This document shows positions 9,523 through 18,237 of a DNA stretch of 64,000 bases, piece after piece. The DNA lies in NCBI RefSeq assembly GCF_000244915.1, contig NZ_CM001442.1:3100001-3164000 (forward strand), in the 5' to 3' direction. Every line of letters begins with the position of its first letter. Within the stretch, counting starts at the first letter, position 1. The DNA comes from Bradyrhizobium sp. WSM471. GTDB taxonomy: Bacteria; Pseudomonadota; Alphaproteobacteria; Rhizobiales; Xanthobacteraceae. The notes under the pieces are model-generated. The model was not told the DNA's origin and made no database searches. It was given only the letters and a program-made list of their open reading frames with translations. The position numbers and the translations under genes are program-made.

Positions 9523-10872
9523 ATGCCCGATTTTTCGACACTGACGAAGCTCGCCGAAGACCTCGAAAGCGGCCGCACCAGCTCCCGCAAGCTGGTCGAG
9601 GTGTGCCTCGCCAAAATCGCCGATCCGGCCGGCGAGGGGCAGCGTGCCTTCATCCATGTCGACAAGGATGCCGCGCTTGTGGCGGCGGACGCGATGGACG
9701 GTTTGCGCAAGGTGAAGGCGACGCCCTCGCGCTACGCCGGTATCCCGGTCTCGATCAAGGATCTCTTCGACATCAAGGGCCAGGTGACGCGCGCCGGCTC
9801 CCGCGCGCTCGACGATTCCTCGCCGGCCGAGCAGGATGCCCCCACCGTAGCGCGGCTGCGCAAGGCCGGCTTCGTCGTGATCGGGCGCACCAACATGACC
9901 GAGTTCGCCTATTCCGGCATCGGCATCAATCCGCATTACGGCACGCCGAAGGGTGCCTGGAACCGGGCCGAGGGCCACGTGCCCGGCGGTTCGTCCTCGG
10001 GTGCCGCGGTCTCCGTGCTCGACGGCATGGCGCATGGTGCGCTCGGCACCGACACCGGCGGCTCCTGCCGGATTCCGGCGGCCTATAACGGCGTCGTCGG
10101 CTACAAGCCGACGCAGCGGCGCGTGCCGCTCGATGGGGCCGTGCCGCTGTCGTTCTCGCTCGACAGCATCGGGCCGCTGGCACGATCGGTCAGTTGCTGT
10201 GCCATTCTCGATGCCGTGCTCGCGAACGAGCCGATCGCCCCGCTGAAGCCTCGCTCGGTCAAGGGCATGCGGCTGGCGGTACCGACCACGATCGCGCTCG
10301 ACGACCTCGATGCGGCTGTGGCCGGGACATTCGAGCGGGCGCTCAAGAGCCTTGCCGATCACGGTGCGATCATCGAGCGCATTGAGATGGCCGAATTCCA
10401 CGACATCGGGCCGATGAACGCCAAGGGCGGCTTTGCGGCTTCCGAAAGCTATGCCTGGCATCGCTACCTCCTCACGTCCAAGGGCGACGTCTACGATCCC
10501 AGAGTCTCCGTGCGTATCATGCGCGGCGAAGCGCAGAGCGCGGCGGACTACATCGATCTTCTCAACGAGCGCCGCTCCCTGATCACCCGCGTCAATGCGC
10601 GCATCGCGCCCTATGATGCGCTGGTGCTGCCGACCACCGCCAACACGCCGCCGAAAATTTCGGATCTTGCCGATGACAAGGAGTTCACCAGGGAAAACCT
10701 GCGGGCGCTCCGCAACTGCACCCTGATCAACATGATCGACGGCTGTGCCATCTCGCTGCCTGCGCATCGCGAGGGCGAGATCCCCGTCGGCCTGATGCTG
10801 GCGGGCGCGGGCGGATCGGACCGCCGTATCTTCGAGCTTGCTGCCGGCATGGAGGCCGTAATTCGTGTTTGA
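9523..10872 (+). CDS. Amidase-signature family hydrolase
   Basis: 449 aa amidase. The Ser-cisSer-Lys triad can be placed: Lys79 in VSIKDLFD, cis-Ser about residue 157 in GGSSSGAA and the nucleophile Ser181 in GTDTGGSCR. It hydrolyses a carboxamide or similar amide in the cytoplasm; the substrate is not evident. GatA is unlikely because no gatB or gatC lies nearby and the next gene is a DUF2848 protein. The gene overlaps that neighbour by 8 bases, so the two are probably co-translated and work together. Confidence 0.92.
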   Translation: MPDFSTLTKLAEDLESGRTSSRKLVEVCLAKIADPAGEGQRAFIHVDKDAALVAADAMDGLRKVKATPSRYAGIPVSIKDLFDIKGQVTRAGSRALDDSSPAEQDAPTVARLRKAGFVVIGRTNMTEFAYSGIGINPHYGTPKGAWNRAEGHVPGGSSSGAAVSVLDGMAHGALGTDTGGSCRIPAAYNGVVGYKPTQRRVPLDGAVPLSFSLDSIGPLARSVSCCAILDAVLANEPIAPLKPRSVKGMRLAVPTTIALDDLDAAVAGTFERALKSLADHGAIIERIEMAEFHDIGPMNAKGGFAASESYAWHRYLLTSKGDVYDPRVSVRIMRGEAQSAADYIDLLNERRSLITRVNARIAPYDALVLPTTANTPPKISDLADDKEFTRENLRALRNCTLINMIDGCAISLPAHREGEIPVGLMLAGAGGSDRRIFELAAGMEAVIRV

Positions 10873-11551
10873 CCTGACTTTCACCGTCGACGCCCAGGAC
10901 ACCACCACGCCGCTGACGCTGGCGATCGACCAGATGGTCATCGCCGGCTGGACCGGCCGCGATCCGGTCGCGCGCGACAAGCACATTGCCGAGCTGCAGG
11001 AGATGGGTATTGCCCCGCCGGCCTCCACGCCGATCTACTATCGCGCCTCGGCGCGGCGGCTGACGATGGAAGACAGCATCGAGTGCACTGGCGGCGATTC
11101 CAGCGGCGAGGTCGAGTTCGTGCTGATCGGCTGGCAGGGCCGTATTTTCGTCGGCTGCGGCTCCGACCACACCGACCGCAAGGTCGAGGCCTATAACGTC
11201 ACGGTGTCCAAGCAGATGTGCGACAAGCCGATCGCATCCACGCTGTGGGAGCTGGAGGACGTCATCGGCCATTGGGACAGCATGATCCTGCGCTCCTGGG
11301 CCACGATCAAGGGCGAGCGCGTGCTCTACCAGGAGGGCAGGCTCGACGCGATGCTTCCGGTCGCCGACCTGATCGCGCGTGGCTTCGAGGGTGGGAAATT
11401 CCCCGACGGCTGCGCCATGTTCGGCGGTACGTTTGCGGCGAAGGGCGGTATCCGTTCCGCCGACCGTTTCGATTTTGAGCTGGAAGACCCCGTGCTGAAG
11501 CGCACGATCAAGCATGGATACGACGTAGTGACGCTGCCGGTGAGAGGCTGA
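10865..11551 (+). CDS. DUF2848-family protein
   Basis: 228 aa, starting at a GTG inside the amidase stop region. Conserved-looking features are YYRASARRL, a GCGSDHTDRKVE segment and SWATIKGERVLYQEG. I recognise the family as DUF2848, which has no assigned reaction that I can state. The 8-base overlap with the amidase argues for coupled translation and a common pathway, for example further processing of the acid released by the amidase (inference). Confidence 0.85.
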   Translation: MFDLTFTVDAQDTTTPLTLAIDQMVIAGWTGRDPVARDKHIAELQEMGIAPPASTPIYYRASARRLTMEDSIECTGGDSSGEVEFVLIGWQGRIFVGCGSDHTDRKVEAYNVTVSKQMCDKPIASTLWELEDVIGHWDSMILRSWATIKGERVLYQEGRLDAMLPVADLIARGFEGGKFPDGCAMFGGTFAAKGGIRSADRFDFELEDPVLKRTIKHGYDVVTLPVRG

Positions 11552-11562
11552 CGCCTCTCCGC

Positions 11563-11650
11563 CGTCATTGCGAGGAGCCCTTGCGACGAAGCAATCCAGA
11601 CTGGTTCCCCGGAGGGATTCTGGATCGCTTCGCTGCGCTCGCAATGACGG
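11563..11650. repeat. Inverted repeat (CGTCATTGCGAGGAGC family)
   Basis: CCGTCATTGCGAGGAGC at one end and GCTCGCAATGACGG at the other, with internal GAAGCAATCCAGA / TCTGGATCGCTTC arms. It can fold as a hairpin between the DUF2848 gene and the oxygenase gene. Confidence 0.75.
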
Positions 11651-11707
11651 GGAGAGAGACGGAAATCGGGTGGTAGAGGACGGGGCGGTCCTGCGAAAGT
11701 CAGAGCC

Positions 11708-12454
11708 ATGACAGCAATAGCACGCAAATCGGCTCAATCTCCGACAGCCGACCTCGCCGCCCATGTCGATGCCCTCGACTGGCCGCAGATCACAGGCGAG
11801 CTCGATACCCAGGGCTGCGCTGTCCTGAAGGGGCTGTTCACGCCGGAGCAATGCCGCACCGTCGCCGCGCTGTATCCCGACGACGCCAACTTCCGCAGCC
11901 GCATCGTCATGGGCCGCCACGGCTTTGGCCGCGGCGAGTACAAATATTTCTCCTATCCGCTGCCCGACCTGATCGCGCAGCTCCGCCCGGCGCTCTACGC
12001 GCATCTCCAGGGCGTCGCCAATCGCTGGAACGAGGCGATGGGGATCGACATCCGCTATCCGGCCGCGCATGCGGCGTTCCTGAAGCGCTGCCACGAGGCC
12101 GGGCAGACGCGGCCGACGCCGCTGCTGCTGCAATACGAGACGGGCGATTTCAACTGCCTGCATCAGGATCTCTATGGCGAGCACGTGTTCCCGCTTCAGG
12201 TCGCGATCCTCTTGTCCGAGCCCGGCCGCGAATTCACCGGTGGCGAGTTCGTGCTGACCGAGCAGCGCCCGCGCATGCAGTCCCGTGCCGAGGTGGTTCC
12301 GCTCGCGCAGGGCGACGCCGTGGCCTTCGCTGTGCATCACCGCCCGGTGCAGGGGACACGCGGCACCTACCGCGTTAATCTCCGCCACGGCGTCAGCCGG
12401 ATTCGCTCTGGCCAGCGCCACACGCTGGGTGTGATCTTTCATGATGCCAAGTGA
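11708..12454 (+). CDS. 2OG-Fe(II) oxygenase (damaged-DNA oxygenase-like)
   Basis: 248 aa. A double-stranded beta-helix core is indicated by the metal motif HQD (His152-x-Asp154), strands FPLQVAILLSEP and GGEFVLTEQ, and a terminal RHGVSRIRSGQRHTLGVIFHD that supplies the 2-oxoglutarate-binding Arg region. Family membership looks like the bacterial Oxygenase-NA/COG3826 group, proposed to act oxidatively on damaged DNA. The alkB gene begins 10 bases after its stop, which fits a role in alkylation repair. The exact substrate is not known. Confidence 0.85.
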   Translation: MTAIARKSAQSPTADLAAHVDALDWPQITGELDTQGCAVLKGLFTPEQCRTVAALYPDDANFRSRIVMGRHGFGRGEYKYFSYPLPDLIAQLRPALYAHLQGVANRWNEAMGIDIRYPAAHAAFLKRCHEAGQTRPTPLLLQYETGDFNCLHQDLYGEHVFPLQVAILLSEPGREFTGGEFVLTEQRPRMQSRAEVVPLAQGDAVAFAVHHRPVQGTRGTYRVNLRHGVSRIRSGQRHTLGVIFHDAK

Positions 12455-12463
12455 GCGCTGCGA

Positions 12464-13117
12464 TTGACGGCTGATTTGTTCGACCATGTCGCCGAAGCCC
12501 AGCCGTCGCGCGAGGAGATCGCCGACGGCGCCGTTCTGCTGCGCGGCTTCGTCAAGCCGATCGAGAGCGAGCTGATCGAAGCCGTGCGCGCCATCGTGGC
12601 GCAGTCGCCGTTCCGTCGCATGACCACGCCCGGCGGGCACCTGATGTCGGTGGCCATGACCAATTGCGGCGAGCGCGGCTGGATCACCGATCATACCGGC
12701 TATCGCTATGATCCCATTGACCCGCGAACGAGCGCGCCATGGCCGGCGATGCCGCCGGTGCTCCGCGATCTGGCTTTGCGCGCCGCGGGGCAGGGCGGCT
12801 TTGCCGGCTTCGCGCCCGATGCCTGCCTCGTCAATCGCTACGAGCCTGGCACGCGGCTGTCATTGCATCAGGACAAGGACGAGCTGGATTATTCGGCGCC
12901 GATCGTCTCGGTCTCGCTCGGCCTGCCCGCGACCTTCCTGTTCGGCGGCATGGCACGCAGCGACAAGCCGCGGCGCTTCCGCCTCGTCCATGGTGACGTC
13001 GTGGTCTGGGGCGGCCCCAGCAGGCTGGCCTATCACGGCGTCGCGCCGCTGGCCGATGGCGAGCATGCGTTGCTCGGCCGCAAGCGGGTCAATTTGACGT
13101 TCCGAAAGGTCCGCTGA
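12464..13117 (+). CDS. alkB: Alpha-ketoglutarate-dependent dioxygenase AlkB
   Basis: 217 aa. AlkB removes methyl groups such as 1-methyladenine and 3-methylcytosine from DNA by oxidative demethylation. The catalytic residues line up at nearly the same positions as in E. coli AlkB: His135-x-Asp137 in LHQDKDE, His191 in YHG, and the Arg pair in RVNLTFR (residues 208 and 214). Start is a TTG, the best in-frame choice just after the upstream oxygenase gene, with which it is probably co-transcribed. No ada homologue is seen nearby. Confidence 0.95.
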   Translation: MTADLFDHVAEAQPSREEIADGAVLLRGFVKPIESELIEAVRAIVAQSPFRRMTTPGGHLMSVAMTNCGERGWITDHTGYRYDPIDPRTSAPWPAMPPVLRDLALRAAGQGGFAGFAPDACLVNRYEPGTRLSLHQDKDELDYSAPIVSVSLGLPATFLFGGMARSDKPRRFRLVHGDVVVWGGPSRLAYHGVAPLADGEHALLGRKRVNLTFRKVR

Positions 13118-13170
13118 CGCGTTTCCTCGCAGCCCCCGCTCGTCTAAGCTTCCGGCGGGGGAGACGCGAT

Positions 13171-14412
13171 ATGGCGACCACACAGCTCTCGGCCGGCGCT
13201 GGCGCGGCCAACCGCACCGGCCTGTATCTGGCCTTGCTGCAACTGGCGTTCACGCTTGGCTGGACCACCTACGTCATCTATCTGCCAAAGCTCGCGGCTG
13301 AGGTCGGCATCGCGCCATCGGCCGTCATCCTCATCCTGATGCTGGACCAGGCGATCTTCACCATCGCCGACACCGCGATGGGGATAGCCGCCGACAGGAT
13401 CGCTCCCCATCTCGGCAGGCTTGGCCTGTTCGTCGGGCTCCTGGCCGCGATCTCCTGCGGCGCGTTCGTCGCGTTGCCTTTCGTCGCAGGGCGCGGCGTG
13501 GCCGCGCAGGGGTGGTTCATTGCCCTGATCGTGGTCTGGTCGATCACCTCGTCCGCGCTGCGCGCGCCGCCGCTGACCCTGCTCGGCAAATACCGCGCCC
13601 GGCCGCAGGTGCCGTTCCTCGCCGCGCTCGCGATGCTCGGCTATGGCGTCGCCGGCGCAGTCTCGCCCTATCTCGGCGTGGTGCTGCGCGAGCACGATGC
13701 GCGGCTGCCCTTCGTGATATCGAGCGCAGTGTTGCTGTTGACCGCGCTCGGACTGTCACGGATCGAGCACGAGGTGGCCCGCGACACCGCGCCGCCGACA
13801 CCGGCCGAAGCGGCAAAGCCGCTTGGCGTCGTGCCGATCGCCTTCATCGTCGCGATGGTGGCGCTCGCGCTCGGCTATCAGTTGCACTTCGCTCTGAACA
13901 GCGCGCCGTTCTACCTACGCTTTGCCAAGCCGGATGAGCTGCAATGGCTGATGCCGGTGTTCTGGATCGGTTTCAACATTGCGATGTTTCCGGCAAGCCT
14001 CGTCGTCAAGCACCGTGGCGGCGTGATCGTGATAGGCGCGGCCGGACTGCTTGGAGCGGTCGCGATTGCTGCGGCCGAATTCGCCGGCAGCCTCAACACG
14101 CTGATCGTCGCGCAGTTTCTCGCCGGAGCGGCGTGGGGCTGCATGCTGATGAGCGCGATCTCGGCTGCGTTGGCGATCGGCTCGACCGGCGCGGAGGGAA
14201 AGGTGACCGGTCTCGTCTTCTCGGCGCTCGCGCTCGGGACCTTCGCGCGGATGGCGGCGGTCGCCGGCGGCTTGCAGAAAATGCCTGACTACGCGCCGCT
14301 GCTGCACTGGGCCCCGGTCGCCTGCTGGGCGGTCGCAGGCGCGGGCCTGCTGGTGATCGCGGCGGCGCGGCTACAGGGCGGCGTTCACCTCAAGGCTTCG
14401 GCGGGTGGATGA
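13171..14412 (+). CDS. MFS-type transporter
   Basis: 413 aa with about 12 predicted membrane helices in two bundles separated by a hydrophilic loop around residues 195-220 (ARDTAPPTPAEAAKP). Topology and size fit a major facilitator permease; the substrate cannot be inferred. Start supported by a GGGGGAGACG ribosome-binding site. Its 3' end overlaps the convergent TPP-enzyme gene by 23 bases. Confidence 0.88.
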   Translation: MATTQLSAGAGAANRTGLYLALLQLAFTLGWTTYVIYLPKLAAEVGIAPSAVILILMLDQAIFTIADTAMGIAADRIAPHLGRLGLFVGLLAAISCGAFVALPFVAGRGVAAQGWFIALIVVWSITSSALRAPPLTLLGKYRARPQVPFLAALAMLGYGVAGAVSPYLGVVLREHDARLPFVISSAVLLLTALGLSRIEHEVARDTAPPTPAEAAKPLGVVPIAFIVAMVALALGYQLHFALNSAPFYLRFAKPDELQWLMPVFWIGFNIAMFPASLVVKHRGGVIVIGAAGLLGAVAIAAAEFAGSLNTLIVAQFLAGAAWGCMLMSAISAALAIGSTGAEGKVTGLVFSALALGTFARMAAVAGGLQKMPDYAPLLHWAPVACWAVAGAGLLVIAAARLQGGVHLKASAGG

Positions 14413-16018
14413 ACGCCCACGGGCTGACTTCCGAGTCCCGCGTCACCTCGACCGAGATCAGATAGGGCCCGCCATGCGCCAGGGCCTTCTCCATCGCCGC
14501 CTTGAACTGGTCCGGCGCGGTGACGCGCGCGGCGGCCACGCCAAATGACTCCGCGAGCTTGACGAAATCCGGGTTTACCAGATCGGACGCCACCACGCGG
14601 CCGTCGAAACGTTCGCGCTGGTCGCGGCGGACATTGCCATAGGCGTTGTTATTGAACACCAGCGTCACCACGCCGATGTTGAACTGCACGGCGGTGGCGA
14701 GCTCCTGCACGCCGAACATGAAGCCGCCGTCGCCGGTGATCGCCACCACCGGCTTGTCGGGATTGGCGACCTTGGCCCCGAGCGCGGTCGGGAAGCCCGA
14801 GCCCAACGTGCCCTGATAGCCTGACGTAATGAAGGTGCGCGGCTCGTAGATCGGAAAACCGTACCAGGATGCGAAACCGAACTGCGACAATTCATCCGTC
14901 ACGATCGCGTTCGCCGGCAGCACCTCGCGCAGGATGTTGAGATAGGCCATCTGCGGCTGGATGCGTTGGATCTCGGCTTGCGCCGTCGCGGTCACCTCGC
15001 GGATCTCTCCCCGCCGGCCGCTGGTCCTGGCATAGCCGGCCCTCTTCACGGCGGTGACCAGATCGGCCGCGCCGGCTTTGGCGTCGGCGACGATGGCGAC
15101 ATTGGAGGCGAGCCGGCGCATCTCGGCCGGATCGATATCGACACGAATGGATTTCAGCCCCTTCGGCTGATATGGCCAGCGGAAGCCCGACGCCGGCAGC
15201 TCGGCGCGCGTGCCGATCGCGATCATCAAATCGGTTGTCGGCCACAGCTTGTAGGCCGCCGCCATCGTGAGTCCAAGCTCATGCGCGTTGGAGACGATGC
15301 CGCGGCCGCTCCGGAAGGCGACGACAGGCGCGTCGGTCATCTCGGCGAGTTCGAGAATCTCCTCGCGCGCTTCGATCGCGCCGCTGCCGACGAAGATCAT
15401 CGGCGCCTTGCTGTTCTTGATCAGCGCGGCCGCCTGCTTGATCATATCAGGGTCGGGCTGGGGCGCGGGCAAGGGCGCCAGCACCTGTGCTGCGGTGGTA
15501 TCCGCGCGTTGGGTGAAGACGTCCCAGGGCATCTCGACGGAGGCGGGGCCACGCCGTCCAGACGTCATCTCCTGGAAGGCGCGCGCGACCGTGGTCGGCG
15601 CGTTGCCGGGATATTCGATCCGATCCGCCCATTTCACATAGGTGCGCAAGGTCGCGAGCTGGTCCGGCATCTCGTGCAGATGGCCGCGACCCTTGCCCAG
15701 AAACTGCGTCGGCACCTGGCCGGTGACGCATAGCACCGGCTCGTTGCAGCCGAAGGCGGTGAGCAGTGCCGCGCTGGCGTTGAGCACGCCGGGACCCGGC
15801 ACCACGCTGAACACGCCGGGCCTGCCGCTGGAGCGTGCATAGCCGAACGCCATGTAGCCGCAGGCCTGCTCGTGCCGCGCGCCGATCACCTTGAGCTGGG
15901 CCTGGTGGAAGGCGTCGAACAGGCCGTAGACCTGCGCGCCGGGCAGGCCGAACACGGTGTCGACGCCGTGGGCGACAAGGCCGCTTACGATCGCTTCGCC
16001 GCCGGTGAGGGTGGTCAT
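14390..16018 (-). CDS. Thiamine-diphosphate-dependent enzyme (acetolactate synthase-like)
   Basis: 542 aa with the three-domain plan of the POX/AHAS superfamily. The cofactor-activating Glu50 sits in ARHEQACGY, the central Rossmann-like domain carries IFVGSGAIEA, and the C-terminal ThDP motif runs from GDGGFMFG to FNNNAYG. No ilvN-type small subunit is adjacent, so it is more likely a 2-oxoacid decarboxylase or carboligase than the anabolic acetolactate synthase. It is the last gene of the hpa operon, 25 bp after the FAH gene, so it could act on a keto acid of aromatic catabolism (inference). Confidence 0.88.
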   Translation of the reverse strand: MTTLTGGEAIVSGLVAHGVDTVFGLPGAQVYGLFDAFHQAQLKVIGARHEQACGYMAFGYARSSGRPGVFSVVPGPGVLNASAALLTAFGCNEPVLCVTGQVPTQFLGKGRGHLHEMPDQLATLRTYVKWADRIEYPGNAPTTVARAFQEMTSGRRGPASVEMPWDVFTQRADTTAAQVLAPLPAPQPDPDMIKQAAALIKNSKAPMIFVGSGAIEAREEILELAEMTDAPVVAFRSGRGIVSNAHELGLTMAAAYKLWPTTDLMIAIGTRAELPASGFRWPYQPKGLKSIRVDIDPAEMRRLASNVAIVADAKAGAADLVTAVKRAGYARTSGRRGEIREVTATAQAEIQRIQPQMAYLNILREVLPANAIVTDELSQFGFASWYGFPIYEPRTFITSGYQGTLGSGFPTALGAKVANPDKPVVAITGDGGFMFGVQELATAVQFNIGVVTLVFNNNAYGNVRRDQRERFDGRVVASDLVNPDFVKLAESFGVAAARVTAPDQFKAAMEKALAHGGPYLISVEVTRDSEVSPWAFIHPPKP

Positions 16019-16043
16019 GGCATTATTCCATTTCAATCGGTGT

Positions 16044-16913
16044 TCAGGCTTCGTCGACGACGCCGTTGCGTAAGGTTCCGATGCCCTCGGCCGCGACTTC
16101 GATAATATCGCCCGGCTTGAGATAACGCGGCGGATCGAACCGCGCACCGGCGCCCGTTGGCGTGCCCGTGACGATGACGTCGCCGGGAACGAGCGTTGCG
16201 AAGGTCGAGATATAGCTGATGAGATAGCGGAACGGAAACATCAGCCGGCTGGTGCGGTCGTCCTGCCGCAGCTCGCCATTGACGTGCGTGGTGAGGCGGA
16301 TGTCGGCGATCTGCGATTCCTGCGTGTACGGCACCAGCCACGGGCCGAGACTGCCGCTGGAATCGAAGTTCTTGCCTTGCGTGACATTGAACTTGGCATG
16401 GCGCAGCCAGTCGCGCACCGAGCCTTCGTTGCAGAGCGTCAGCGCGGCGATGTGGTCGAGCGCAGAACTTTCGGGGATGTGCCGGCCTTGCTTGCCGATC
16501 ACCAGCACGATCTCGCCCTCATAGTCGAGCTGCGCGGAGGCGCGCGGGCGCACCAGCGGCGTGTCGTGGCCGACGAAGGAGCGCGGCGAGCGCATGAACA
16601 TGCTCGGATATTTCGGCGCGTCCTGGCCGTCCTTGTACTCGGCATTGCGCTCGGGATAATTGACGCCGATGCAGATGATCTTTTCCGGCGCGGGCACCGG
16701 CGGCAGCCAGATGATGTCACCAAGCGCGTGATCGGGCGTGTGGCCGGCGGCGTCCTCGGCAAGGCTCGCGAGCTGTCCTGCCGCGATCACCTCGCGCAGC
16801 GTCGGATAGTCTTTTCGGTGGCGCGCGGAGAGATCGACAATGCCGCCGTCGACGACGGCGCCATACTTCGTTGCACCCTTGACGGAATAGGTGGCGAGGC
16901 GAGGGGGGTTCAT
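16044..16913 (-). CDS. Fumarylacetoacetate hydrolase family (HpaG-like decarboxylase/isomerase)
   Basis: 289 aa of the FAH fold. The metal-binding acidic cluster is visible as LDYEGEIVLVIG (Glu132, Glu134), with FDSSGSLGPW and the conserved VTGTPTGAG loop near the C-terminus. In the homoprotocatechuate pathway the HpaG step (decarboxylation of OPET and isomerisation to HHDD) is done by FAH-fold proteins, and this gene lies between hpaD and the TPP enzyme. In enterobacteria HpaG is a duplicated protein; here only one domain is present, so it may do one half-reaction or work as a homodimer. Confidence 0.88.
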   Translation of the reverse strand: MNPPRLATYSVKGATKYGAVVDGGIVDLSARHRKDYPTLREVIAAGQLASLAEDAAGHTPDHALGDIIWLPPVPAPEKIICIGVNYPERNAEYKDGQDAPKYPSMFMRSPRSFVGHDTPLVRPRASAQLDYEGEIVLVIGKQGRHIPESSALDHIAALTLCNEGSVRDWLRHAKFNVTQGKNFDSSGSLGPWLVPYTQESQIADIRLTTHVNGELRQDDRTSRLMFPFRYLISYISTFATLVPGDVIVTGTPTGAGARFDPPRYLKPGDIIEVAAEGIGTLRNGVVDEA

Positions 16914-16934
16914 TGGCTGCTCATCATTCTTTGT

Positions 16935-17095
16935 CGTCCCGGCCTAGTGCGCAATTGCGCACGGGGGCCGGGACCCATACCGCGTGATCTTTCGATTGGA
17001 GAAGGTAGGCGTACCGAACAACGTGTCTTCGCCAAACTCCTCCCTGTGGTTATGGGTCCTGGCCCCCGTGCGCAATTGCGCACTAGGCCGGGACG
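16935..17095. repeat. Long inverted repeat with GTGCGCAATTGCGCAC core
   Basis: Two arms of about 46 bases, nearly perfect inverted copies, flank about 70 bases in the gap between hpaD and the FAH gene. Each arm contains the perfect 16-bp palindrome GTGCGCAATTGCGCAC (16947-16962 and 17068-17083). A third copy of that palindrome is at 18164-18179. The RNA could fold into a large hairpin within the operon transcript. Confidence 0.8.
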
Positions 17096-17120
17096 GCGGA
17101 CTGAAAGTTCTGCGCTAGCA

Positions 17121-18104
17121 TCAATCCGCCACCAGCACGTCGGCCACGAACTTCGGCTCACGCACGGCTTGGCCGGAGAACGGCGAGCCCTGCTCGAACC
17201 AGGAGCGCGGGGCGGGTGCGCCCCACAATGTCTGGCGACGGGGATCGCGCAGCGACCAGCGCAGCGGCTCGTGATCGTGATCGCCGGTGAAATAGTCACT
17301 GGTGTAGAGCTCCAGCCGGTGTCCATCGGGGTCGCGAACGTAGAGGAAGAACGCATTCGAGATGCCGTGGCGGCCGGGACCACGCTCGATGTTCTTCACG
17401 AAGCCCTGCGAGGCCATGACGTCGCAGAGATGGATGATGTTCATCGCCGTCGGCGTCCAGTACGCGAAGTGGTGCAGCCGCGGGCCCTTGCCGTTGGTGA
17501 TGGCAAAATCGTGGACATTGCCCTTGCGATGCATCCAGGCCGCGGCGATGCGCCCGTTCGGTCCGTCCTCCTCGGCGTATTCGGTGAGGCGAAAGCCGAG
17601 CCGGGCATAGAATTCGACGGTGTCCTGCACTTCGGCGGCGAACACGTTGAAATGGTCGAGCCGCTGCGGATGGCAGCCCCTGTAGAGATCGTAGCGGCGC
17701 AGCAGATGCGGCCGCCGGTCCATCGACGCATACAGCTCGATCTGGAAGCCGAAGGGATCGGTGAATTGCAGCGTGCGGCCCTGGAACGGCTGATCGATGA
17801 ACGCGTAGCCCAGAGCGTTCTCGGACAGGAACTTCGCGGCCTTGTCCAGATCCCCGTCATTGCCGACCTTGAAGCCGAGGCGGTTGCAGGCGGGCGCCGC
17901 CGCCTTGCGCAACACCAGCGAGTGATGCTGGTGCTCCTCGGCGGCGCGCAAGTAAACGACCTTGTCGTCGGCGTCCTCGACATGCAGGCCGACAACGCTT
18001 TCATAGAACTCGCGGCTGAGCTTCAGATCGGTGACGTCCAGCACGGCGTGGCTGGAGCGGATGATGTTGAACGGCGGCTCGAAGACATGTTGCGGTACGG
18101 GCAT
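17121..18104 (-). CDS. hpaD: 3,4-dihydroxyphenylacetate 2,3-dioxygenase (VOC type)
   Basis: 327 aa extradiol dioxygenase of the vicinal-oxygen-chelate superfamily. It opens the ring of homoprotocatechuate to 5-carboxymethyl-2-hydroxymuconate semialdehyde. Two VOC modules are seen; the second holds the metal ligands His151 (RLDHFNV), His211 or 212 (LHHFAYW) and Glu265 (HRLELY), equivalent to the facial triad of the Gram-positive-type homoprotocatechuate dioxygenases. The start at 18104 follows AAGAGGGGAAA. It lies between hpaE and the FAH gene in the operon. This type is unrelated to the class III HpaD of E. coli. Confidence 0.93.
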   Translation of the reverse strand: MPVPQHVFEPPFNIIRSSHAVLDVTDLKLSREFYESVVGLHVEDADDKVVYLRAAEEHQHHSLVLRKAAAPACNRLGFKVGNDGDLDKAAKFLSENALGYAFIDQPFQGRTLQFTDPFGFQIELYASMDRRPHLLRRYDLYRGCHPQRLDHFNVFAAEVQDTVEFYARLGFRLTEYAEEDGPNGRIAAAWMHRKGNVHDFAITNGKGPRLHHFAYWTPTAMNIIHLCDVMASQGFVKNIERGPGRHGISNAFFLYVRDPDGHRLELYTSDYFTGDHDHEPLRWSLRDPRRQTLWGAPAPRSWFEQGSPFSGQAVREPKFVADVLVAD

Positions 18105-18128
18105 TGCGTTTCCCCTCTTGAGGTCCCC

Positions 18129-18231
18129 CGTCATTCCGGGGCGGCTCGCAGAGCCGAACTATGGTGCGCAATTGCGCACCTGAGAATCTCGAGGTTCCGG
18201 GTTCGACGCTCCGCGCCGCCCCGGAACGACG
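18129..18231. repeat. Inverted repeat (CATTCCGGGGC family), copy 2
   Basis: CGTCATTCCGGGGCGGC and CGCCCCGGAACGACG form the outer arms. It differs from the copy at 7707-7784 by carrying the GTGCGCAATTGCGCAC palindrome (18164-18179) in its loop region. It fills the hpaE-hpaD gap. Confidence 0.75.
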
Positions 18232-18237
18232 GCGGTT

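Noticed and set aside
10727..12694. Long minus-strand open frame (655 codons) opposite the DUF2848, oxygenase and alkB genes
   Set aside because: It is antisense to well-supported genes with intact catalytic motifs; length is explained by the high GC content, and the translation is low-complexity (Arg, His, Asp, Ala).
14390..16018. Anabolic acetolactate synthase (ilvB)
   Set aside because: No small subunit gene, location inside an aromatic catabolic operon, and general ThDP-enzyme motifs only; kept as unspecified ThDP enzyme.
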